Assembly: GCA_964398985.1 (NCBI GenBank)
Contig: CAYNOS010000017.1
Location: forward strand, 1-51,110
Direction: 5' to 3'
DNA from: CAYMRL01 sp964398985
GTDB taxonomy: Bacteria > Deinococcota > Deinococci > Deinococcales > Trueperaceae
Length of the DNA stretch: 51,110 nucleotides
The notes under the pieces: generated by a model
Told to the model about the DNA's origin: nothing
Databases searched by the model: none
The model's input: only the letters and a program-made list of their open reading frames with translations
In this document: positions 44,469-51,110 of the stretch, in pieces
How the letters are laid out: every line of letters begins with the position of its first letter
Numbering within the stretch: position 1 is the first letter of the stretch
Position numbers and translations under genes: made by a program

Positions 44469-44495
44469 CCGGCGGGTCGGGTCTTGACCCGCCGG
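44469..44495. promoter_or_regulatory. Perfect 10-bp hairpin between binding protein and permease genes
   Basis: CCGGCGGGTC and GACCCGCCGG flank the 7-base loop GGGTCTT. No T-run follows, so it is more likely an mRNA-stabilising or attenuating hairpin, of the kind found between binding-protein and permease genes, than a full terminator. The first possible TTG start of the permease lies in the loop. Confidence 0.55.
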
Positions 44496-45674
44496 CCGGG
44501 GTCCGCGCGCCGCGGTCCTTTGGGCAGGATCAGGCCGAGCTACCTGATCCTGCTCAGCGCGCTTCCGTTCGTCATCTACCTGTTCGCCACCTCCGACAGC
44601 TACCGGTCGGCGCTCGCGTTCATCCTGCCGGGCGTGGGAACCACGGCGTTGGTCACGGTGGTCGCATACCTCTCGGCATCGTTCCTGGGTCTGGGACTGG
44701 CGGCCCTGCAGCTGCTGCGGCTGGGTGAGCACACCGTCCGCAACTTCCTCGTCGGCGCCGTCATCCTGGTGGCAGGCTCCACCTTCCTTCATACCCGCGA
44801 GCATGTGCACTACGCCCTGATCGGCGAGCCCGGCGGACGTGTTGCGATCATTCAAGGGACGCCCGCCGCGCAGGCCGACCGGGTACGCTTCGGGGACTTC
44901 CCCGGCGCCGCAGGTCCGCTGAGCGTGCGCGCGGTCAGCGACGTCACCTCCGCCCTCGACCGCCTGGAGACCGGCGGCGTCGGCGCCGCGTTCGTGCCCC
45001 TGGCGGCGGTACCCGATGACGCCAACGTGCTGTGGGAAACGAGCTTCCTCGCCCCCGGCCTGAAGCGACCGGCGATGCTGCTGCTGGTCTTCGGCGCCCT
45101 GGGCCTGGCGTTGACGTTCGCGGCCTGGCAGAGCGGGCATCACCCGCTGCGGCTGATCGCCGAGCTCTACGTCGACCTGCTGCGCGGGATCCCGATGCTG
45201 GTGGTGATCCTCTACGTGGGCTTTCCCTTGCAGGGCGCGTTGCGCGACGCGACCGGCGGCTTCATCGACATGTCGCGCCTGACGCGCGGGATCGTCGGCA
45301 TCGCGCTCGGCTACGCCGCCTACATGGCGGAGACCTTCAGAGCCGGCATCGAGGCCGTCGGCCGCGGTCAGACCGAAGCCGCCAAGAGCCTCGGTCTCAG
45401 CGGCTGGCAGACGGCGCGCTACGTGGTCCTGCCGCAGGCGCTGCGCATCGTGGTGCCGCCGCTCGGCAACGAGTTCATCGCGATGCTGAAAGACACGTCG
45501 CTGCTGTCGGTGCTCTCCATCCGCGACATCACCCAGCGGGCGCGCGAGTTCCAGGCGGCCAACTTCGAGGTGTTCCCTCCGTTCAACACCGTGGCGTTGC
45601 TGTATATCGTGCTCACCTTGGCGGCCTCGAGTCTCGCCAAGTCGGTCGAGCGCCGCAGCACCTGGACACGCTAG
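44484..45674 (+). CDS. Amino-acid ABC transporter permease with an extra extracytoplasmic segment
   Basis: HisM/GlnP-type permease of 396 residues, far longer than the usual 220-250. The C-terminal 200 residues hold the transport domain, with ELYVDLLRGIPMLVVIL and the EAA loop EAAKSLGLSGWQTARYVVLP near 299-318, ending PPLGNEFIAMLKDTSLL. Before it lie two or three further helices. A segment at about 104-190 (RVAIIQGTPAAQADR ... VTSALDRLETGGVGAAFVP) reads like half of a binding-protein lobe. Start uncertain: the TTG at 44484 lies in a hairpin loop, and the TTG at 44520 is an alternative. No ATPase gene is nearby. Confidence 0.85.
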   Translation: MTRRPGSARRGPLGRIRPSYLILLSALPFVIYLFATSDSYRSALAFILPGVGTTALVTVVAYLSASFLGLGLAALQLLRLGEHTVRNFLVGAVILVAGSTFLHTREHVHYALIGEPGGRVAIIQGTPAAQADRVRFGDFPGAAGPLSVRAVSDVTSALDRLETGGVGAAFVPLAAVPDDANVLWETSFLAPGLKRPAMLLLVFGALGLALTFAAWQSGHHPLRLIAELYVDLLRGIPMLVVILYVGFPLQGALRDATGGFIDMSRLTRGIVGIALGYAAYMAETFRAGIEAVGRGQTEAAKSLGLSGWQTARYVVLPQALRIVVPPLGNEFIAMLKDTSLLSVLSIRDITQRAREFQAANFEVFPPFNTVALLYIVLTLAASSLAKSVERRSTWTR

Positions 45675-45697
45675 CGCCAACGAGAGCGTACAGACAG

Positions 45698-45703
45698 TAG
45701 ACT
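45698..45703 (+). promoter_or_regulatory. -10 box (TAGACT) of alr, leaderless
   Basis: TAGACT ends 6 bases before the alr ATG. No ribosome site or clear -35. Confidence 0.55.
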
Positions 45704-45709
45704 CTCGCC

Positions 45710-46858
45710 ATGTACGACGGCCCTACGGCGGAGATCGACCTCGACGCGCTGGCTCACAACCTCTCGCGGCTAAGGGCTAGGCTCACCGGCGACGCCGGCA
45801 TCATGGCGGCCGTCAAGGCCGACGCCTACGGTCACGGCCTGGTCCCGGTAGCGCGGGCGCTGGCACAGCTCGGCGTCAAGTGGTTCGGGGTCGCTACGCC
45901 CGAGGAGGCGCTGTCACTACGGCAAGCCGGTGTGCCCGGCGACATCCTGCTGTTGAGTCCGCTCCTCCACCGCGCTGCCGTCACGGAGCTGGCGGCTGCA
46001 GACGTGGCGCTCACCGTCACCGACCTGGCGAGCCTGGTGCTGATACGCGCGGCTGACCTGCCTGGCGGCGTGAAGCTGCACCTGAAGGTCGACACCGGGA
46101 TGGGCCGCTTGGGCCTGGCGCCACGGGGAGCCGCCGAGGTGGCGCGCGAAGCAGCGACCGACAGGCGCCTCGAGCTGCAGGGCGTGTGGACTCATCTGGC
46201 CGACTCCGACGATCCCGACCGGCGCCGCACCGAGCAGCAGATCGACGACTTCGAGGAGGCCCTGGCGTTGCTGGCGGCCGACGGCAACCTGCCGCCGCTG
46301 AGGCACGCCGCCAACTCGGCGGGCATCATCGCCTACCCGCGCGCCCACTACGATCTCGTGCGCGCCGGCATCTGCCTTTACGGCTACTACCCGAGCGACC
46401 ACGTCGCCGCGCTCGAGCCGGGCCTCAAGCCGGTGATGACGCTGACCGCGCCGGTGACGTTCGTGAAGCAGGTGGAGGCCGGCACCACGTTGTCCTACGC
46501 CGGCCTGTGGCATGCGCCCGCGCGCACCCGCGTGGCCACCGTGCGCATCGGCTACGCCGACGGCTATCCGCGGTCGTTGACCGGCAAGACCTGGGTCAAC
46601 TTCGGTGACGAGCAGTTGCCGGTCGTGGGCCGCATCTGCATGGACCAACTGCTCGTGGACATCGGCGACTCCGACGTCAAGGTCGGCGACCGCGTCACCC
46701 TGTGGGGAGCCAACGGTCCCAGTGCCGAGTACCTCGCCAGGTCGATCGGCACCGTGTCGTACGAGCTGCTCACGGGCGTGGGCACGCGCATCCGGCGCGT
46801 TCACCGCCGCAGCGAGGCCGCCAGCCGCTCCGGCGCCGGCCTCTCGCGCGGCGTCTAG
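45710..46858 (+). CDS. alr: Alanine racemase
   Basis: PLP enzyme that supplies D-alanine for peptidoglycan. Lys36 in MAAVKADAYGHG binds PLP, and Tyr263 in LSYAGLWHAP is the second catalytic base. HLKVDTGMGRLGL and IGYADGYPRSL are family signatures. The 382-residue length is standard. Leaderless start from its own TAGACT box. The neighbour on the other side, separated by 16 bases, is convergent. murE lies 2 kb on, so cell-wall genes cluster loosely here. Confidence 0.96.
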   Translation: MYDGPTAEIDLDALAHNLSRLRARLTGDAGIMAAVKADAYGHGLVPVARALAQLGVKWFGVATPEEALSLRQAGVPGDILLLSPLLHRAAVTELAAADVALTVTDLASLVLIRAADLPGGVKLHLKVDTGMGRLGLAPRGAAEVAREAATDRRLELQGVWTHLADSDDPDRRRTEQQIDDFEEALALLAADGNLPPLRHAANSAGIIAYPRAHYDLVRAGICLYGYYPSDHVAALEPGLKPVMTLTAPVTFVKQVEAGTTLSYAGLWHAPARTRVATVRIGYADGYPRSLTGKTWVNFGDEQLPVVGRICMDQLLVDIGDSDVKVGDRVTLWGANGPSAEYLARSIGTVSYELLTGVGTRIRRVHRRSEAASRSGAGLSRGV

Positions 46859-46874
46859 GCGACGGGCGGCAAGC

Positions 46875-48365
46875 TCACTGGGTCTCGGTACGCGAGGCTG
46901 GGCCGCTCAGTTCCCTGGCGGGCTCGGCTTCCACGTCCGCTCCAACGTCGAGGTCGCCGAGCGCCGACGCGATGACCGAGATGACGCGGCGTCCGTCGGC
47001 CTGCTCGACGGTGAAGGTGACGCCACCGCGCTCGACGGTCTCGCCTGCCTCGGGGATGTGCCCCAGCTCGTCGATCATGAAGCCGGCCAGCGTGTCGTAA
47101 TCGCCGTCCTCGTCGAAACGCACCTTGAGGGTATCGCCGACGGTCTCGAGGTGAGCGCTGCCGAGGATCCGCATGCGGCCGTCCTCGAGCTCGGTGATCT
47201 CGCGCTCGTCGTCCTCGTCGGTCTCGTCGTAGATCTCGCCGGTGATCTCCTCGATGATGTCTTCGAGCGTGACCACCCCCGAGGTTCCGCCGAACTCATC
47301 GACGACGATCGCCAAGTGGCTCTTGCGGATGCGCATGTCCCTAAGGAGCGCCATCACGGAGACGGTCTCGGGAACGTACTGCACGGTCGTCATGATGTCG
47401 GCGACGGTGACGCCTTCCAGTCCCGCGCTCTCGCGTAGGTACGGCAGCAGGTCGCGAGCGTAGACCAGGCCGCGCACGTTGTCGATGGTGCCCGAGTAGA
47501 CCGGCAGGCGGCTGTAGCCGTGCTCGGTGACCAGCTCCAACAACTGCAGCAGGCCGGCTTCCTCCGGCACCCCGATGACGTCGACCCTGGGCGTCATGAT
47601 CTCGCGCACCACGGTCTCCTCGAGGTCGATCACGCCCATGATCATCTCCTGCTCCTGGGCCTCGAGGACGCCCGACTCCTCGGCGCTCATCAGCACCTGG
47701 TGGAGCTCGGTCTCCGACATCGGCGGGTTGTGGTTGTGGTCGATGCGCAGCAGTCGCAAGACGGCGCCGGTCAGCCACGTGAACGCCACGCCGATCGGAT
47801 AGACGACGATCGACAGCGCGTACAAGGGCCACACCGCGGCCCCAGCCACCCCGACGGCGTGGCGCGCCACGATCGAGCGCGGGACGATCTCGACGAGCAG
47901 CAGGCGCACGACGGTGGTCGCGATCACCGCGTAGAGCACGGCCAAGGCGGTGCCGACCCCGTAGAGGGTCGCCAGCTCGAACGACATCAGCGCCACCAGA
48001 ACGGCGACGGTGGTGTTGACGATCGTCTTGCCAATCAACAGCGTGGTGCTGAAGCGTTGCGGGCGCCTGGCGAGCAACTCGAAGGCGCGCTTGCGACGGC
48101 TCTCCTCGCTGCGGAGCTGGCGCAAACGCCACTCCCCGAGGGTGTTGAACGCCGTCTCGGAGGCGGTGAGGAACGCCGAGATCAGAAGCAAAGCCGCGAG
48201 CAACGCCAGACGCGTGCCACTCAGGATGCCCGCAGCGGTGGCCGCCGCACCTTCCAGCTGCGGAAGCGCTTGAGCGAGGGCCGGGGCCGTCACGATGCTG
48301 ATTGTCAGGAGGCTGAGACCAGAGTTACGCCAACGACTAGGTCGGTCTGAAGGTTCGTCTTCCAT
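46875..48365 (-). CDS. CNNM/CorC-type membrane protein with CBS pair
   Basis: A 496-residue protein of the HlyC/CorC (CNNM) family, linked to Mg2+ and other ion transport. The transmembrane DUF21 domain covers about 45-200. Two CBS domains follow (IMTPRVDVIGVPEEAG and IMTTVQYVPETVSVM), with the family segment VVDEFGGTSGVVTLEDIIEE, and then the CorC_HlyC domain (about 400-475). The start is the ATG at 48365, 11 bases after a TATCAT box. An N-terminal segment at about 15-35 might act as a signal peptide. Upstream frame not used. Confidence 0.9.
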   Translation of the reverse strand: MEDEPSDRPSRWRNSGLSLLTISIVTAPALAQALPQLEGAAATAAGILSGTRLALLAALLLISAFLTASETAFNTLGEWRLRQLRSEESRRKRAFELLARRPQRFSTTLLIGKTIVNTTVAVLVALMSFELATLYGVGTALAVLYAVIATTVVRLLLVEIVPRSIVARHAVGVAGAAVWPLYALSIVVYPIGVAFTWLTGAVLRLLRIDHNHNPPMSETELHQVLMSAEESGVLEAQEQEMIMGVIDLEETVVREIMTPRVDVIGVPEEAGLLQLLELVTEHGYSRLPVYSGTIDNVRGLVYARDLLPYLRESAGLEGVTVADIMTTVQYVPETVSVMALLRDMRIRKSHLAIVVDEFGGTSGVVTLEDIIEEITGEIYDETDEDDEREITELEDGRMRILGSAHLETVGDTLKVRFDEDGDYDTLAGFMIDELGHIPEAGETVERGGVTFTVEQADGRRVISVIASALGDLDVGADVEAEPARELSGPASRTETQ

Positions 48366-48376
48366 CGTTCGCCGGG

Positions 48377-48382
48377 ATGATA
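48377..48382 (-). promoter_or_regulatory. Extended -10 box (TGCTATCAT) of the CorC-type gene
   Basis: TATCAT on the minus strand, preceded by TGC and followed by CCC, is the same 12-base context as at the valS leader. It ends 11 bases before the ATG, leaving a leader of about 4-5 bases. Confidence 0.5.
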
Positions 48383-48445
48383 GCACAGGCTCGATGCCGC
48401 TTCCGACGCCGCCCGACACGACCCGGACCGCCGGAGCGACCACGG

Positions 48446-48451
48446 TATGCT
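48446..48451 (+). promoter_or_regulatory. -10 box (TATGCT) of the kinase-murE operon
   Basis: TATGCT ends 10 bases before the ATG at 48462, giving a very short leader. Divergent from the CorC-type promoter about 65 bases away. Confidence 0.4.
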
Positions 48452-48461
48452 CCGCAAGCGC

Positions 48462-49088
48462 ATGGCGTACGTGGCGGTGGCGGGCAACATCGGGGCCGGG
48501 AAGTCTACGCTGACGAGGCTTCTCTCGGAGCGCTATCACTTGTCACCGGTGTTCGAGGCCGTCGACGAGAACCCCTATCTCGAGGATTTCTACGCGGACA
48601 TGAGGCGCTACGCGTTCCAGTCGCAGGTCTTCTTCCTAGCCAGTCGCCTCAAGCAGCACCTGACCGAGGTCAACCCCGGCCGCCGCGTCATCCAGGACCG
48701 CACCGTCTACGAGGACGCCGCCGTGTTCGCACGCCTACTTCACGAGGACGGGGTGATCGACGAGCGCGATTTCGGTAGCTACCGGTTGCTCTATGAGGCC
48801 GTGGCGGCCGCGCTCAGACCGCCCGATCTGTTGATCTACCTGCGCGCCGATCTGGCGACGATACGGCGCCACATCCGGCAGCGCGGCCGCGCCTACGAGG
48901 CGGACATCGAAGACGCCTACCTCCTGCGGCTCGGGAAGCTCTACGAGCGCTGGATCGCGGAGTACACCCTGAGCGCGGTGCTGGTGATCCCGGCGGACGA
49001 ACTGGACTTCGTGAACAGCGCAGCGGACCGTGGCGCGGTGTTCGAACTGGTCGAAGCTGCCGGCCTCGTCAGGCCGGTGATGCCGTGA
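48462..49088 (+). CDS. Deoxynucleoside kinase (dAK/dGK type)
   Basis: Salvage kinase that phosphorylates a deoxynucleoside. The P-loop is GNIGAGKST at 8-16. FQSQVFFLASRLKQ and the DRT-motif VIQDRTVYEDAAVFA replace the usual ERS, and a basic LID-like region IRRHIRQRGRAYE follows. The 208-residue length fits bacterial deoxyadenosine or deoxyguanosine kinases, but the base specificity is not clear. The ATG at 48462 is preferred over one at 48447, because the latter overlaps the -10 box. The stop overlaps murE (GTGA). Confidence 0.88.
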   Translation: MAYVAVAGNIGAGKSTLTRLLSERYHLSPVFEAVDENPYLEDFYADMRRYAFQSQVFFLASRLKQHLTEVNPGRRVIQDRTVYEDAAVFARLLHEDGVIDERDFGSYRLLYEAVAAALRPPDLLIYLRADLATIRRHIRQRGRAYEADIEDAYLLRLGKLYERWIAEYTLSAVLVIPADELDFVNSAADRGAVFELVEAAGLVRPVMP

Positions 49089-50617
49089 GCCTGCCGGATG
49101 CCAGACCACTGCGCTTCTCGCAGTTGCTGGCGCTGGCCGCCGCCAGCGGCGCCGAGGCGCTCGGGCAGGCCGCTACCAGCCCGCTGCTCGGGGGCTCACC
49201 CATGGATCCGTGGATCACCGCGGTCGCTCACGACCATCGCCAGGTGCGGCCGGGCACGCTGTTCGTCGCGCGCAAGGGCGAACGCTTCGATGCGCACGAC
49301 CGCTTCGCTGACGCGGTGGCGGCCGGGGCGGTGGCCTTGGTTGGCGAGCTCCCTCCGTCCGCGCTCCCGCTCGCCATCGGGGTCCCCTACGCGCGCGTCG
49401 CAGACGGCCGCCGGGCCCTGCCGCAGCTGGCGGCGGCGCTGTACGGCTTCCCGTCGCGGGACCTCAGGGTCATCGGCGTGACCGGCACCGACGGCAAGAC
49501 GACGACCTCGTTCCTGACTCATCACCTGCTGGCCGCAGACGGACCGGTCGGTCTGATCTCCACGGTCGCCCTCAGCACCGGGGTCACCGACGTCGAGCTG
49601 CCCGGGCACTTCACCACTCCCGAGGCCGATGACGTTCAGCGCCTGCTCGCCGGCGCCGTCCTGGCGGGAGCCAAGCGCGCGGTGCTCGAGTCGAGCTCGC
49701 ACGGGCTCGCGCTCGCGAGGCTCGACGCTGTCGAGTACCAGACCGCGGTGTGGACCAACCTGAGCCCCGAGCATCTCGACCATCACGTCACCTTCGCCGC
49801 CTACCGCGAAGCCAAGCTGCAGCTCGTCAGGCGCGCCTCCGCTTCCGTGCTGAACGCCGACGATCCCGCCTACTCCGCCTTCCGCGACGCCGCCAAGGGT
49901 CCGGTGACCAGTTACGGGCACGCTGAGCAGGCGGAGTTCCGCATCGGAACCGTGAGAAGCGGCCCCGGCACGCTCGCGTTCGACCTCGACGCAGCCGGGA
50001 CGCGCCTGAGCGTCAGGCTCCCGATGGTCGGCCGCTACAACGCCCACAACGCCGCCGCCGCCGTGGCAGCCGCCGCGCTCGAGGGCCTGGCGGTGGACCG
50101 GGCGGCCGAGCGGCTGGCGTCGTTCGGCGGCGTGCCCGGCCGTATGCAGGTCGTCGCCGACGAGCCGTTCACTCTCATCGTCGACTTCGCTCACACCGGT
50201 CCCGCCTTGGAGAAGGCACTGGCCGCCGTCAAGCCGCTGCCGCCGGGGCGGCTGATCGTCGTGGTCGGCGCCGCCGGCGAGCGCGATCCCGGCAAGCGCG
50301 GCCCACTCGCCAGGGCCGCCGTCGAGGGGGCGGAGTTCACGGTGTTCACCGAGGAGGACTCGCGCAGCGAGCCGACCGAGGCGATCCTCGCCGAGCTCGC
50401 CGCGGCCGCGACCGCCGTCGGCGCCAGAGCAGGGTCGTCCTACCGGCTCGTGCCTGATCGACGCGAAGCGATCGCGGCCGCTATCGGCGCGGCGGGTCCG
50501 GGTGACGTGGTCCTGCTGGCCGGCAAGGGCCACGAGCGAACGCTCGAGCGCGCCGACGAGACCCTCGCCTGGAACGAGGTTGCCGAGGCGGCAGCCGCTC
50601 TCTCCTCAGCGCGCTGA
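49085..50617 (+). CDS. murE: UDP-N-acetylmuramoyl-tripeptide synthetase (MurE)
   Basis: Mur ligase adding the third stem-peptide residue. An N-terminal UDP-binding domain is followed by the ATP loop GVTGTDGKTTT and the substrate segment PGHFTTPEADDVQ. ESSSHGLALARLDAVEYQTA and NLSPEHLDHHVTF come next, then the C-terminal domain. Where E. coli has DNPR, which binds meso-DAP, this protein has DSRS at 425-428. That argues against DAP and fits L-ornithine, the residue reported in Deinococcus and Thermus walls. Length 510. Coupled to the deoxynucleoside kinase gene (GTGA). Confidence 0.92.
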   Translation: MSLPDARPLRFSQLLALAAASGAEALGQAATSPLLGGSPMDPWITAVAHDHRQVRPGTLFVARKGERFDAHDRFADAVAAGAVALVGELPPSALPLAIGVPYARVADGRRALPQLAAALYGFPSRDLRVIGVTGTDGKTTTSFLTHHLLAADGPVGLISTVALSTGVTDVELPGHFTTPEADDVQRLLAGAVLAGAKRAVLESSSHGLALARLDAVEYQTAVWTNLSPEHLDHHVTFAAYREAKLQLVRRASASVLNADDPAYSAFRDAAKGPVTSYGHAEQAEFRIGTVRSGPGTLAFDLDAAGTRLSVRLPMVGRYNAHNAAAAVAAAALEGLAVDRAAERLASFGGVPGRMQVVADEPFTLIVDFAHTGPALEKALAAVKPLPPGRLIVVVGAAGERDPGKRGPLARAAVEGAEFTVFTEEDSRSEPTEAILAELAAAATAVGARAGSSYRLVPDRREAIAAAIGAAGPGDVVLLAGKGHERTLERADETLAWNEVAEAAAALSSAR

Positions 50618-50634
50618 GGCTGGCGGCAGCGTAC

Positions 50635-50640
50635 TAGCAT
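50635..50640 (+). promoter_or_regulatory. -10 box (TAGCAT) of the nucleoside phosphorylase gene, leaderless
   Basis: TAGCAT ends 6 bases before the GTG at 50647, in the 29-base gap after murE. No ribosome site. Confidence 0.5.
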
Positions 50641-50646
50641 GGACGC

Positions 50647-51110
<464 letters not shown>

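Noticed and set aside
44469..44495. Intrinsic terminator after the binding-protein gene
   Set aside because: The stem is strong but no T-run follows on either strand, and the permease gene must be read through.

Overview
The window is a gene-dense, very GC-rich bacterial chromosome segment with almost no spare DNA. It has no rRNA, tRNA, CRISPR, insertion sequence or phage gene that I can see. Several features point to the Deinococcota, most likely a Trueperaceae-like lineage rather than Deinococcus or Thermus. A RecA-like C-terminus is directly followed by RNase Y, as I recall for Thermus. Many genes have a TANNNT -10 box 5-8 bases before the start codon, the leaderless-mRNA arrangement known from Deinococcus. 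MurE lacks the DAP-type DNPR motif. A desiccation-type LEA/WHy lipoprotein is present. An lpx gene set, which Deinococcus and Thermus are generally held to lack, argues for a deep or separate branch. The assignment is an inference from gene content.

Layout. 1-4.1 kb: recA end, rny, prs, rplY (L25/Ctc), pth. 4.2-9.6 kb: histidine degradation, with hutU-hutI on + meeting hutG-hutH on -. 9.6-12.6 kb: valS on -, upstream of hutHG and preceded by a complete T-box leader. 12.6-15.2 kb: mrp, divergent from a membrane-anchored pseudokinase. 15.3-18.3 kb: guaA, an EVE-domain protein, hrcA. 18.5-25.6 kb: an unusual operon of two proteins sharing an N-terminal domain and a Roadblock/LC7-like C-terminus, with a secreted/membrane protein between them, running into tsaE and tsaB. 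25.7-36.4 kb: mreB, an S55-type exported protein, then lpxD, lpxC, a Gfo/Idh dehydrogenase, fabZ, lpxA, an LpxB-related glycosyltransferase, an MsbA-like ABC exporter and a methyltransferase. 36.4-39.8 kb (-): a three-gene set that could be the whole phosphorylated serine pathway. 39.8-43.4 kb (-): LEA lipoprotein, small membrane protein, recG. 43.5-45.7 kb: amino-acid ABC binding protein and permease. 45.7-51.1 kb: alr, a CNNM/CorC protein (-), a deoxynucleoside kinase, murE, and the start of a pyrimidine-nucleoside phosphorylase.

Two expression styles stand out. First genes of transcripts are often leaderless (a TAGACT-like box 5-8 bases before ATG/GTG). Genes inside operons are chained by ATGA or GTGA overlaps (14 pairs by my count), so translational coupling replaces separate ribosome sites.

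The best candidates for undescribed biology are the Roadblock-like pair with its membrane partner (18.5-24.5 kb) and the lpx-exporter cluster. The T-box of valS, with hutH and hutG coupled behind it, is the clearest regulatory element.
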